From Histomonas meleagridis (Eukaryota > Parabasalia > Tritrichomonadida > Dientamoebidae): a stretch of DNA of 64,000 nucleotides. Position numbers and translations under genes: made by a program. Location: contig WSYJ01000033.1 in NCBI GenBank assembly GCA_020186115.1, positions 124,001-188,000 of the forward strand. The letters run 5' to 3'. The notes under the pieces were generated by a model, which was given only the letters and a program-made list of their open reading frames with translations, was not told the DNA's origin and ran no database searches. Shown piece by piece: positions 20,133-30,164 of this stretch (within the stretch, counting starts at the first letter, position 1; every line of letters begins with the position of its first letter).

Positions 20133-20577
20133 ATGTGAACTTAAAAAAGGTGTTGCAACACTGGTAAAATAACTTTTTGAATAAAATTTATCCCAATACA
20201 AGGCACAAATTCAATAAGAATATTTTCACAGTCATTGAAATGCTCCAACGATGTCTCAGGAACAATATTTCCTAAATGCTTAAGCATTAAACCAGACTAA
20301 TCAGAACTTGTTTAGAGAGAACATTCCTCTGTTCAGCCTTCGACGATCAAAAAGGTCTAACATAAAAGCAGTTATCTCTACAAAATTGGTATAAATTCAT
20401 CATTTAGTTTTTGTAAATCTGGTCCACGTTGTATTTTCAAAATTTATCATTAAAATTACTTTAGATAAATGAAGACTTTATATAAATTAATTTCATTTAG
20501 ACATCTTGAAGATTCCATATGTTTTATGAAGAATAAGTATTTTATAATGAAAAAATATTTTATTAAATTCACATTTG
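20133..20577. other. Intergenic stretch without a recognised gene
   Basis: About 445 bp between the broken surface gene and the 3' end of the next gene. A minus-strand fragment near 20190-20300 (LGNIVPETSLEHFNDCENIL) looks weakly protein-like but has no start and is interrupted. Nothing else is seen. Confidence 0.4.
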
Positions 20578-21927
20578 TCAAAGTGATTCTTCTTCTCCCT
20601 CTTGAGAAAGCTTGATTTCGTTCTCAATAGCAAGTACGAGCTGCTGATTAATTTCCTGATTTTCCTTCAGGTCATCTAAATAAAAGCCAATATCCAATTT
20701 CATTAATTTACCGATGACATTTGCTTTTGTTTCGTTATCCAGATTAGAGTTTATCAATAAATCACAAATGCATTGCAAATCAGCATTAACTAAATCGGTT
20801 TCGACCGTTAAAAAATTAACGAACAAATAAACGTTCTCCATAAAGAATTGAAGTTTGTCAACAACTTTGTCGAAAACAAGAATAAATAAATATGCTGTTT
20901 CCTTCTTCTCATCAAAGGTTTGGTTCTCAAAATCATTTGAAAACATTGTTAGATCTAAATTAATAAACTCATCTGCCATTTCATCCGAAAAATTAATCAA
21001 CTTTTCCAATAGCCAAAACGAAGAAGAGCGAAGTGTTTCGTTTTCATTGAAGAATGAAAGAGCATCAAAACATGTTAATTCAAATGGATTGAATTTTGTA
21101 TCTAGAAGAGCACCAGATAATAGAATAAAATTGATTTTTAGCTCATTGCAAGTCAAAGGATTCAAGTAGTTCTCCTTAGTTCCAAAAAAACTGTTACAAA
21201 TAATTTGTGAAATATTTAGACAAAACCCTCTCTCTTCATCAACACAAATAAGCAAAATTGCAAAAATAAGAGTTCTTATGTTGTCAGATGGATTGGTTTC
21301 TAATTGATTTTGGTATGAAAGATATTGTTGAATCCCTTGTAAAACTATTTGCATGCCTGGATTTGTTGCATTTGATGTTGTACTATATCCATAAAGACAT
21401 TTTAGCCAGGAGTAAATAATATTATTTTCATTATTTTGGATTTCAATTATTTGTGGGAAAAAGTTGACAATATTAGTGACATACGTAATACAAGCTTCAG
21501 GAGGAATTCCAATAAAACAATTACCAAGAATTCTTAGAAAACTTGAAATATTGGAATTAAGATTTCCTATTTTGTTGAGGATTATTGGGAAAATTTCGAG
21601 TTTGCACAGTCCAATAGCATATGATTCTGAAACAGATAAACATAATATAGCTGATGTAAGGGCTTCTTGTTGAATTGATGGTTCAGACGAAACAAAATTT
21701 GCTAAAATATTACCAACAACTTCATTGGGAATATCGCTTGGTTGTATATCTTTGGATAGTTCTGGGAATATTTCGCAGTATTTCTTTAAATCATCTGGGT
21801 TTGTTTCATTTAAGCATTCAATAAAATATAAATGTTTTTCTTTTTGACCATCAATTTCGGTAGATGCTAAATTTTTAACCCTTTTTTTATCAGGGCTTAG
21901 TAAAACAGAAGCTTGCTTATAATGCAT
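20578..21927 (-). CDS. Helical-repeat (armadillo/HEAT-like) protein of unknown role
   Basis: 449 residues. The N-terminus has a basic patch (SPDKKRVKNLAS) near residue 12. The rest is a run of amphipathic helices with Leu/Ile spacing like ARM or HEAT repeats (VVGNILANFVSSEPSIQQEALTSAILCLSVSES; FLRILGNCFIGIPPEACITYVTNIVNFF), which resembles the layout of importin-alpha or similar adaptors, including an N-terminal basic segment. The key Trp-Asn pairs of importin-alpha are not evident, so the family is not assigned. It shares a 96-bp divergent promoter with the TTC5-like gene. Confidence 0.65.
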   Translation of the reverse strand: MHYKQASVLLSPDKKRVKNLASTEIDGQKEKHLYFIECLNETNPDDLKKYCEIFPELSKDIQPSDIPNEVVGNILANFVSSEPSIQQEALTSAILCLSVSESYAIGLCKLEIFPIILNKIGNLNSNISSFLRILGNCFIGIPPEACITYVTNIVNFFPQIIEIQNNENNIIYSWLKCLYGYSTTSNATNPGMQIVLQGIQQYLSYQNQLETNPSDNIRTLIFAILLICVDEERGFCLNISQIICNSFFGTKENYLNPLTCNELKINFILLSGALLDTKFNPFELTCFDALSFFNENETLRSSSFWLLEKLINFSDEMADEFINLDLTMFSNDFENQTFDEKKETAYLFILVFDKVVDKLQFFMENVYLFVNFLTVETDLVNADLQCICDLLINSNLDNETKANVIGKLMKLDIGFYLDDLKENQEINQQLVLAIENEIKLSQEGEEESL

Positions 21928-22023
21928 GCCATTTGTGATGTTATTAGAAGTTCACATAACATGTCATTTTTAGTGGACGTTTAAAATTTTTCGTCACTTT
22001 TTAAACCGGCTGAAGGTTCAATA
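21928..22023. promoter_or_regulatory. 96-bp divergent promoter
   Basis: Only 96 bp separate two ATGs pointing away from each other. It contains GGACGTTTAAAA and TTTTTAAACCGGC, related to the AAACGG(Y) motif found before other genes. Both core promoters must fit in this space or overlap coding sequence. Confidence 0.5.
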
Positions 22024-23106
22024 ATGTCTGTTGAAGAAAAGATAAATGAACTTTGGAATCGCGTTCAAAGTAACGAAGAATCTCTCAATGAAAAGAAACA
22101 AATTCTCAATGAATGTGATGAATTAATTATGTCTTCTGAAATTGAATCAAACAATTTTCTTTTAAACAAATTAAAACTAATTATGCACAAAGCAGGGAAA
22201 CCAACAGACCTTGCTGCTTTAACAACTGAATTTGAAAATATTGCTAAATTAGATCCAACCAATGTTGACGTTTGGATATGTCTAGCCGAGACATTACTTC
22301 ATGATGGAAAAGCAGATGAAGCAGTTGTACCATTAGACTTTGCTAAGACATTAAATCCTAAAGCAGAAATATATATATTACTTTCATTATGTATGCGAAG
22401 AAAGAAGGAAAAGGACATTAAGCAATCTCTTGAATACGCAAATGAAGCTGTCAAACTTGACATGAAAAATGGAAAAGCTTGGGGTAATCTTGGAATTGCA
22501 TATTTATCAGGATCTGGGCTTCCAAACATTAAGAAAGCTTTAAAGGCATTTAAACTTGCCATAGCCAATGGCGAGTCCAAAAACGCCGATACACTTATGA
22601 ACACCGGAACCGTTTGTGAACTTCTTCTCGATTTCATGAGCGCCATGAAATATTATGAAGAAGCAATGGCTGTAACACAAGGATGGGCAGCAGCAACACA
22701 ATCATTACAGCGCCTTCAAGATCGGATAACACGTGCATGCACACGCGCATCTGTTATTGAGAAAATGCGGCCAAAACTAAAGTCAAAACTCATTTCAAGG
22801 ATCAAAGATAAAGATGAATATGTTATTGTAGAGATACCATCAGATAAACAAGATCCATCACATATAGTATTATGCTTCGATAAGGAAAGTAACGTTGTTT
22901 CTTTCGGAGTGACACAGACAATGAGAGCTTATTTGATACCAGAGAAAACTGTGTTGAAAGTACCAAATCCAGTTTTCGGTCAATTAAGTATGAACGAAAA
23001 AAATATAAAATATGCACCAATAGAAGGTCCAAATGCTGTGAAAATTATTAATGGTGCAACTCCGGCAAATGTACCACCTGTTCAAATTAGTAGTTCAATT
23101 GCATAA
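22024..23106 (+). CDS. TTC5/STRAP-like TPR protein
   Basis: 360 residues. TPR units cover about 65-235 (LDPTNVDVWICLAETLLHDGKADEAVVPLD; GKAWGNLGIAYLSGSGLPNIKKALKAFKLA; TLMNTGTVCELLLDFMSAMKYYEEAMAV). After the TPRs comes LQRLQDRITRACTRAS...KLKSKLISRIK, matching the linker helix of TTC5, then a beta-rich C-terminal domain (~265-340; YVIVEIPSDKQDPSHIVLCF) as expected for its OB-fold. In animals TTC5 recognises nascent tubulin and triggers tubulin mRNA decay, and it also acts as a p300 cofactor. Transfer of either role to a flagellate with many microtubules is inference. Confidence 0.75.
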   Translation: MSVEEKINELWNRVQSNEESLNEKKQILNECDELIMSSEIESNNFLLNKLKLIMHKAGKPTDLAALTTEFENIAKLDPTNVDVWICLAETLLHDGKADEAVVPLDFAKTLNPKAEIYILLSLCMRRKKEKDIKQSLEYANEAVKLDMKNGKAWGNLGIAYLSGSGLPNIKKALKAFKLAIANGESKNADTLMNTGTVCELLLDFMSAMKYYEEAMAVTQGWAAATQSLQRLQDRITRACTRASVIEKMRPKLKSKLISRIKDKDEYVIVEIPSDKQDPSHIVLCFDKESNVVSFGVTQTMRAYLIPEKTVLKVPNPVFGQLSMNEKNIKYAPIEGPNAVKIINGATPANVPPVQISSSIA

Positions 23107-23254
23107 AATTCATTTAATTCCTTTTTTTTTGAAAAAATTATCACTTCAGGCCAATTGGTCTTAGTTTCTTTTAATGACTTCATTACAAAATTAATGAATA
23201 ATTTTACAAACATTTTTCACACTTTTCGTGATATGTGACATGAAAAACGATTAA

Positions 23255-24625
23255 ATGGAACCTGAAGAATTCTTCGAAAATCCTTCAGAAAATGAAGAAG
23301 ATAAAGAAGAATTTCAATCCAAAAGTGATTCAGATATTAGCCTTGATTCTTTTGTAGATTTAGAAATAGAAAAATATCTTGGCCAAGAAACATTGATGAG
23401 AATAGATTGTACAGGACCTGCTGAAAATTCATATCCTTTTTTTCTTTTTATAATTTTATTTTTAGTTTCTGTTGTACTTGGTTTCTTCGGATCTTCTTCT
23501 GAAATAATTACAAGTTCAAAACAAAAAATTTCAAAGAATCAAACCTCAGTAGCATTTTATGCCAAGAACTTAAGACGTTCAAATCGTTTTATTCAACTCA
23601 ATGTTATATTTTTATCAGGGAAGGAAACTCCAAAAATTCCAGATCAAGTTACGCTTCCCATTTTAATAGTCAAATTTAAAGGCTCTGAAGCCCAAGAAAA
23701 AGAGTATTTAGATTATACCATTGAACATGGACATTTCTTTAGTTTCTCACATGACATTTATACAGATCGATTAATCACATATGATTCAATTGGTGTCAAA
23801 ATAGACATTAGTAAAATTAAGAACATAATTAGTATTCGGTCGATATGGAAAATGGGTAATCCATCGCAACAAAATCTCCAAGTTGGCTTTCGATTATTTT
23901 ATGGATTTATTTGTTTAATTTATTCGATTATATTTTATAAACGAATAGGTCAAAAGTTTAAACTTTGGCATCTTGAACAAAAGCTTATCTTTTTCTTACT
24001 TATCTTTTGTTTTGCAGCTGATGATCCATTTTATTTTATCCAAATTCTTGAGACGACAACATTTGGTGTTATCTTTGATATATTATCTCGTTCATTTTTC
24101 ACCATTTTTTTACAATTATTTGTGTTAATTTTATTTGATTTGTTATGTTTTAAGAATCGACAAATAGACAAATTATTTTATATAATTAAAATAATTTTCT
24201 TTTTACCATTTTTATTTGTGGAAATTTTCCATGAATTTATTTCTGATTCACAAGTCACCTATATCGAAAACATGTTTTCCGATACCTTTAAATATTCTGT
24301 CAATTTAATTCATTTACTTTTTGAAGTTATTTATATATTTTGGCTCATCAAAGTTATCATAATTTCAGGGGCAAAAACTGACGCCACAGAACGATACAAA
24401 TTCTCAGTTTACACAACCGTTTCGATCATATCAATTTTTGTGTTACTCCTCACAAAACTCATTCTGACACCGTTCAAATTCCTATCGCACACTTCACTTT
24501 CTTTTGTCCTAACGTACTCCATTCAAAACATTTATGTTTTTATTATGACTTATCTTCATTGGCCATATGAATTATTAACGATGAATCAAGAACAACAACA
24601 ACAACAACAAATCCCAACTCATTGA
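23255..24625 (+). CDS. TMEM181/Wntless-like multi-pass membrane protein
   Basis: 456 residues. An acidic cytosolic N-terminus (EEFFENPSENEEDKEEF) precedes one membrane segment near residue 65 (FFLFIILFLVSVVLGFF), a ~150-residue lumenal beta-rich domain, then six or seven membrane segments from about 205 to 440. The block LEQKLIFFLLIFCFAADDPFY matches the conserved start of the Wntless-like membrane domain (PF06664-type, also TMEM181). The tail is poly-Gln (QEQQQQQQ). A cargo-receptor or trafficking role is inferred from the family. The stop overlaps the 3' end of the ABC gene by 7 bp on the opposite strand. AAACGATT lies just before the ATG. Confidence 0.68.
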   Translation: MEPEEFFENPSENEEDKEEFQSKSDSDISLDSFVDLEIEKYLGQETLMRIDCTGPAENSYPFFLFIILFLVSVVLGFFGSSSEIITSSKQKISKNQTSVAFYAKNLRRSNRFIQLNVIFLSGKETPKIPDQVTLPILIVKFKGSEAQEKEYLDYTIEHGHFFSFSHDIYTDRLITYDSIGVKIDISKIKNIISIRSIWKMGNPSQQNLQVGFRLFYGFICLIYSIIFYKRIGQKFKLWHLEQKLIFFLLIFCFAADDPFYFIQILETTTFGVIFDILSRSFFTIFLQLFVLILFDLLCFKNRQIDKLFYIIKIIFFLPFLFVEIFHEFISDSQVTYIENMFSDTFKYSVNLIHLLFEVIYIFWLIKVIIISGAKTDATERYKFSVYTTVSIISIFVLLLTKLILTPFKFLSHTSLSFVLTYSIQNIYVFIMTYLHWPYELLTMNQEQQQQQQIPTH

Positions 24626-26418
24626 AGTTGATGAGCTATTAAATGCGCATAAAATCCCGACTTTTGTAACAACTCTTCATGTGTACCTGTTTCGACTATT
24701 TTCCCTTTGTCCATCACTAAAATCCTCGACGCGTTTTTAACAGTAGCTAAACGATGCGCGACGACAATTGCCGTTTTACCGACTCGATAATTTTGAAGTC
24801 CTTCTTGCACAAGACGTTCACTTTCTGTATCAAGAGCAGCTGTAGCTTCATCTAATAATAATATCGGAGCGCCAACTAATATTGCTCTTGCTAAACAAAT
24901 TCGTTGTTTCTGGCCGCCACTTAAACTGTTTTGTTCGACTTTCGTTTTATAGCCTTTCGGCATCTCGACAATGAATGAATGCGCATTCGCAATTCGTGCC
25001 GCGCGTACGACTTGTTCATAAGATGCGTCCGGTTTACCAAAGCGAATGTTATCTTCAATCGACATCTTAAACATAATTGGCGATTGTGGTACTATAGCGA
25101 TATGTGATCGAAGTGATATTGGCTCAAGTTCTTTAACATTAATTCCATCGATTAATACTTCGCCTTCTTTCGCATCATAAAACCTTTGCATTAATAATAA
25201 CGTTGTAGATTTACCACATCCACTTTCCCCTACTATCGCAACTGTCTCGCCTTGATTAATTTTAAATGATAAATCATCAAGAGCATTTTGTTCACGTTGT
25301 GGATATGAAAACTTAACATTCCGAAACTCGATCTCTCCGCGAACACGTGCTATCTTTCGTCCTTCATGTAATGGTATCTTAGGCTCGAGTTGTAATATGT
25401 CGAGTAACTTCGACGCTGATACATTCGCTTTCTTAAGGTCTAAAAATGTGGAAAATATGCCCGAAAATGAGACACTCCAACCTACAATGATGTTCGTGAT
25501 GTTTAAGATTGAGCCCGGAGCTATTTCTTTCTTGTAGGACATTGTGCCACATGTGTATAAGACAACGGATGACATTAGTCCATGTATGATTGTGTTAAAG
25601 AATTCTTTCGTACCATGCGCATTGGATGTCTTTTTGATGACTTCATGAACAGCATTTAATGTTTGTTTATACTCTTTGTATTCGGTGTTTTCCATGTCAA
25701 ACGATTTGACTGTGCGGAAATTGGTTAAGATTTCTTCCGATTTGGTTGTGACGTTTGTGGAACATGTGTTATACTCAAGCCAATAATCATCGATTTTCGT
25801 GCTGCCGATGTTTTGGCAAATGGTAAATAAGGGTAACATGGCCATAATTATAAGAGTGACTTTCCAACTATAGTATAAACATATGAATAAACCAAAGATA
25901 AAGTTGGCTATGGATCGAACTAACGAAATGAGTTTGAAGGTATATGCATCAAAGACACTGTTGACATCATCTTCAAGACGTGATAATATAATACCGGTTT
26001 GATTATAATCATAATAACTTAGATCTTGATATAAGATCGAATGTAAAACTGACATCTTAAGACTACGTAAAAACTCTGGCGCTACTTTGGATTCAACAAA
26101 ATCATTAAGAAGATGAAGGATAAAAATCCCTCCTGTTGCGTATAATAAAATTGTAATGATACTATTTGTTGCTTCTGTGTACTCTTGAGGTGTATCAAAA
26201 TCAGTACCAACTAATACAGTGGTTAATTGACCTTGGATAAGTGATGTTACATACATAGATGAGAAAGAAACAGCTCCAAGTACAACAAATAATAGATATA
26301 AAAGTTTGTTGTCCATATAACGAAATAGCCATAACCATTCCCTGCCCGTAAGTTTCTTTGTTACCTCATCTGCAGACCCATGAGGCCTGAAAAATCCCAT
26401 TGGTGGACCTCTCCTCAT
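24619..26418 (-). CDS. ABCB-type half transporter (six membrane helices plus ATPase)
   Basis: 599 residues: a short leader, a six-helix membrane domain at about 37-330, and one nucleotide-binding domain. Walker A is GESGCGKST at 397-405, the signature LSGGQ is at 499-503, Walker B ILLLDE near 519-524, and the H-loop AHR follows in VVAHRLAT. The Q-loop is in VPQSP. All catalytic residues are present, so it should be an active exporter as a homo- or heterodimer. The family includes MDR and TAP-like half transporters; the substrate cannot be read from sequence. No organelle targeting sequence is clear. TAACGGT and TATCGTTTGAC lie 70-90 bp upstream (26487-26510). Confidence 0.9.
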   Translation of the reverse strand: MRRGPPMGFFRPHGSADEVTKKLTGREWLWLFRYMDNKLLYLLFVVLGAVSFSSMYVTSLIQGQLTTVLVGTDFDTPQEYTEATNSIITILLYATGGIFILHLLNDFVESKVAPEFLRSLKMSVLHSILYQDLSYYDYNQTGIILSRLEDDVNSVFDAYTFKLISLVRSIANFIFGLFICLYYSWKVTLIIMAMLPLFTICQNIGSTKIDDYWLEYNTCSTNVTTKSEEILTNFRTVKSFDMENTEYKEYKQTLNAVHEVIKKTSNAHGTKEFFNTIIHGLMSSVVLYTCGTMSYKKEIAPGSILNITNIIVGWSVSFSGIFSTFLDLKKANVSASKLLDILQLEPKIPLHEGRKIARVRGEIEFRNVKFSYPQREQNALDDLSFKINQGETVAIVGESGCGKSTTLLLMQRFYDAKEGEVLIDGINVKELEPISLRSHIAIVPQSPIMFKMSIEDNIRFGKPDASYEQVVRAARIANAHSFIVEMPKGYKTKVEQNSLSGGQKQRICLARAILVGAPILLLDEATAALDTESERLVQEGLQNYRVGKTAIVVAHRLATVKNASRILVMDKGKIVETGTHEELLQKSGFYAHLIAHQLQ

Positions 26419-26570
26419 TAATAATTCTGCTTCTCAATTATCGGACATTGAAAATTGTGAGCGCGAATAAAGTATAGAAAATCGACTAACGGTCTCTATC
26501 GTTTGACAAATGATACAATTTAAATTTTTTACTAATAAAAAAAAATAAAATCTGTTAAGCTTATAAAAGG

Positions 26571-27644
26571 TCACTTATTCGCAAAGAAAGAAGGACGATC
26601 ATCAATTTCAGCTTGAACCGATATGAAACTTGATGAGTCACCATCTGATATTTCATATGAATCTATTTCTTCATCATATTGGGTTTGTTGAGTCATCGTG
26701 TCTATTTGAATGTTCTCTCCTAAGTTATTTTCGTCTAAAAGGTTTATGTTTGATCCGTTTTTCTGAAGATCTTCTTGAATTTGTTTTTCCTCCAATTTTT
26801 TCTTTCTTCGTTTTATCATACAATAAGTTATAATTATTGCGATTATTACGACAAAAACTGATGGAAAGACAGAAACAACAATATTTAAAGGTAATGGCTC
26901 AGAAAAATCACCAGAGAATGGTTCAACAAATTCTCCATAGGCAATAGTACTTTCAAGAGGTGACCCTGAAGTTGAATGAAGATAAAAATATGATTCGCCA
27001 TGTATTTGATTTGATGTTGAAAATATGATGAAAACTGGAGTCGTAATTATATAACGTTCAGAGGAAGTATTGAAGTCTTTGATAAAGGAAGTGGAGTTAT
27101 ATAATGATAATCTGTAGTCATCATTTGGGAAAATTGTGGAAACATGTAAAGAATTCATATCTGTTGGAACCATAAAAATACACATATGCATATTTTCACT
27201 AATTTGATTTACGCCACCTGAGGTTGACATTTGTACGGTGTCACTTCTTTTATTTGATACATAAAAATTCCCGACACATTGTTCATGTAAATGAAATGCA
27301 TGAAGAATAACATTTGTTTTGGTCGTTGACGTGATACTTGCAATACCGCCTTTTGTTGAAAAATCCACAAATGGTGGAGAAAAAGTTTTAAAATCATATG
27401 TATATGTCCTCAACGAATAATCTTCAACATTGTCACTTAGATAATCAATGGTAATTGTACAGTTGTCAAACTTGTTAAAAACAACATAGAAATACCGAGA
27501 ACTTCGAATGCATAGAGTTGAATTATTATCTATTGAAATATTTATCTTTTCCACAAAAGAATTATTTAATTCTATAGTTTCTGTACATGTAGGAAAACAA
27601 AATATGATCTGTGCAAAAAGGAGAAAAATCATGTTTTCCCCCAT
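26571..27644 (-). CDS. Type I membrane glycoprotein-like protein, unknown
   Basis: 357 residues. A signal peptide (MIFLLFAQIIFCFPTC) starts at residue 5; the ATG at 27632 may be the true start. The ectodomain has several N-X-S/T sites (NNSFVEKINISIDNNST) and few cysteines. One membrane segment lies near 255-277 (IVVSVFPSVFVVIIAIIITYCMI), followed by a basic RRKKK stop-transfer run and an acidic ~75-residue tail with NLLDENNLGENI and a Tyr-containing DSYEISDGDSSSF. It lacks the QYS...DFFT block of the BspA-tail proteins in this window. Family not recognised. Confidence 0.65.
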   Translation of the reverse strand: MGENMIFLLFAQIIFCFPTCTETIELNNSFVEKINISIDNNSTLCIRSSRYFYVVFNKFDNCTITIDYLSDNVEDYSLRTYTYDFKTFSPPFVDFSTKGGIASITSTTKTNVILHAFHLHEQCVGNFYVSNKRSDTVQMSTSGGVNQISENMHMCIFMVPTDMNSLHVSTIFPNDDYRLSLYNSTSFIKDFNTSSERYIITTPVFIIFSTSNQIHGESYFYLHSTSGSPLESTIAYGEFVEPFSGDFSEPLPLNIVVSVFPSVFVVIIAIIITYCMIKRRKKKLEEKQIQEDLQKNGSNINLLDENNLGENIQIDTMTQQTQYDEEIDSYEISDGDSSSFISVQAEIDDRPSFFANK

Positions 27645-28027
27645 CTCTTTTATCGGAAAATTTGGATAAAATTTGAATCAAGAAGGTTAATGACATTATT
27701 ATTTGCACACAAAAACATGACATTTGATCGGCGAGAGACGTTTATGAATCTTTCCAAGCGACCGAACGATACATTCTTTTAGTAAAGCTGTTTCAATTAA
27801 ATATTTTTCATTTTATCAGATAATAATAAACAGTAATACATAATTCATGTGCTGGTTTAGAATTGATTATATTTGTTTTATAATAAAGCCAATTTCTTTC
27901 CGAAAAATTTATATAAGAAGGCATATGACCAGATAATTTATAAAAAAGTTATTAACCTCATTTTAACGCCAACAAAAAAATCGATAATTCTGTGAGCAAT
28001 TGTTTGGGGGTGCTCCAAAACAACGTT
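27645..28027. promoter_or_regulatory. Divergent intergenic region
   Basis: 383 bp between a minus gene and the plus-strand ankyrin gene. It holds GAGACGTTTATG and CGAACGATAC near 27730-27770, related to the AACG motifs seen before other genes. No gene is visible. Confidence 0.35.
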
Positions 28028-29959
28028 ATGCAAATGCAAGAAACCCCAAATTTAAGTAAATTAATTAGTGACTTCAAATCAATTGAAAAAATTATCTTTA
28101 GTTTGAATGAAAATAATATACAAGATGCAGTATCCGAAATAATAAAATATTCCAATCCCAATTTTCCTCTTTCATTTAATCTTTTGATCAGTCGTTTTTT
28201 ACTTGAGTATTTTATTTCAAATTATTCAAATCCAACGAATATTATTTTAGATTTCATTGAAGCACTTTCTTGTAATAATGATAAGTTAAGCATTATAGAC
28301 ACATTTGCCCAATTCTTATTAAATATTGACTTTAATAAAAATGAACCTCTAACGAATACTTCTAGTTATCTTCTTGAGCAAATGGTTGAAAGGAAAATGA
28401 TTCAACCAGACTTCGTTAAAAAACTTTTTCCAAAGAGAACATATTTCATACACTATAGTGATATTCCAGATATTTTAAATGCAAAGGAATATCATAAATT
28501 TGAAATTTCTAATGATTATGTGAAATTACTTAGTGATGATTTTGCACTTCATAAAGAATATGTTCATAAAGGTGAAAACACATCCGAATTAATTGATGCT
28601 ATTCGAAATGATAATGTTGACAAACTTATAAATGTTTTAGGTAATTATCAACCATATAAAAGAATACCAAAATCACTTTATGAAAAATGTTCATATCTAA
28701 ATAAAAATGAGCCAACATTATTAGAATGTTGTGCATATTTTGGTTCGGTTGATTGTTATAAATATTTAAAGTCAAAAGGAGGAGAGATTTATCGTGAAAC
28801 TGGAAATTTTGCAATTGCTGGAGGAAATCAAACTATTTTTGAGGATTGTTTGAATTCAAAAAATTATAAATGTCATTTTAATAATCCTTTTACTACAGCA
28901 ATTAAATTTCATCGGTATGATATATTTGTATATCTTTTTGAAAATGAAAAATTTGAAATTGAAATAAGTACAATAGTTAGGAAATGTGCTAGACATAATA
29001 ACTTTAGAATCCTTTCTTATTTAATGGAAAATGAGAAAATAAATAAAAATGATCAATATTTTCTATATGAAGCTGCCTCGAGTGGAAACCTTGATCTTGT
29101 AAGATGTTTAATAGAAGAATCTCCGAAACAATTTCCAAGATTGATGTTATATCATGCAAGTAAATCTGGTAATTATGAGCTTGTTAAATATATTCTTGAT
29201 AAAGATGAAGACTTCTCAATTGATATTAATGCAACTAATGTTTTTTAATTTTGCTTCCGGTTTATTTTTGTAATTTTGTTTATTAATAATTTAATGAGTA
29301 GAACGGCACTTACAGAAGCAGCAGAAAGAGGTTTTGTAGAAATTGTGAAATTACTTCTTCAAAGAAAAGACATAAAAATTGAAGGTGGGGAATATGTTTT
29401 ATTTTGTATATTTTCTGTTTATTTTTAATATTTAATACACCACTTATGCTTGCAGCTTCTCAAGATCATTTAGAAATAGTAAAATTACTTGTTGAAAATG
29501 GAGCTAATATTAATGCTGTTGATATTTATTAAATTTATTTTTCGTTTGCTTGAATAATTTTTCGTTTTAATTTGTTTTTTAAAGTTGACTTAAATTATTT
29601 CGAAATTCTTTAATGGAAGCAATTAGAAAAGGTTATAGTATTAATGTTGTTGAATATCTTATAGATGCAGGAATTGATATAAATCATAAAGATATTTTTT
29701 CTTTTTGTTTACTGTTTAATTTTATATTTTGATGTTTTATAATAATATTTAGAATTTATTTTTCTTTCTTCGAACAGCTCTTATGCACGCAGCATTAAAA
29801 AATAACACTGAAGTAATGAAAATATTATTGAAAAGGAAGGAAACTGTTGTTGATAGAAAAGTAATTGCAATATTAAAGAAAAACAATAACAATGAAATTA
29901 TCCAAATGCTTGAAGATGTAAAGAAAATTTCGACAAAAGAGAAGTGCTTCATTGCATAA
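28028..29959 (+). CDS. Ankyrin protein (DUF3447 type) with ankyrin units split by AT-rich inserts
   Basis: The first open block (28028-29245) starts at the first ATG and encodes ~406 residues: a helical N-terminal domain followed by degenerate ankyrin units (VDKLINVLGNY; GNLDLVRCLIEE; GNYELVKYILDKDEDFSIDI), the trichomonad DUF3447 layout. It stops in the insert, but four further open blocks continue the repeats: 29303-29392 (TALTEAAERG...), 29437-29523 (TPLMLAASQD...), 29604-29693 (NSLMEAIRKG...) and 29774-29959 (TALMHAALKN... to a normal stop). Each block starts at the T-A-L of an ankyrin unit and ends at its last Asp/Glu. The inserts contain stops and no consistent GT-AG ends. Whether they are spliced, or the gene is dead after 29245, cannot be told from sequence. 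Confidence 0.7.
29240..29773 (+). other. Four AT-rich inserts between ankyrin blocks (63, 44, 80 and 80 nt)
   Basis: Inserts at 29240-29302 (63 nt), 29393-29436 (44), 29524-29603 (80) and 29694-29773 (80). All lie between the codon for the last acidic residue of one ankyrin unit and the first codon (T-A-L) of the next. They are almost pure A/T with stops in the coding frame. The fourth shares AATAATATTT(A/G)GA with the inserts of the minus-strand ankyrin gene, so they are related. Only the first has GT at its start and AG near its end, and removing that GT-AG segment would break the frame. Confidence 0.8.
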
Positions 29960-30164
29960 AAAACTAGTTTTTTCTTATTTTTATTTTTTTCAATTAATTG
30001 CGTGATAGAAAATTCTAATTATAAATTGCAAACTAATAAATTTTTATTGAGCAGATAGTGGAAGAAATTTTTAACTGTATGTTTAAAATCCGTTTATTGG
30101 AAAAAGTGACAATCACCCCTCAAAAAAATTCAGTTAAAAATGATCGTGTTTTTATTCAAAAAAA

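Noticed and set aside
29240-29302. Canonical trichomonad intron in the ankyrin gene (GT...AG)
   Set aside because: Removing the GT-AG segment leaves one extra base and breaks the ankyrin frame. The known trichomonad branch and acceptor motif (ACTAAC with ACACAG) was not found there either. Other inserts lack an AG at the right phase.
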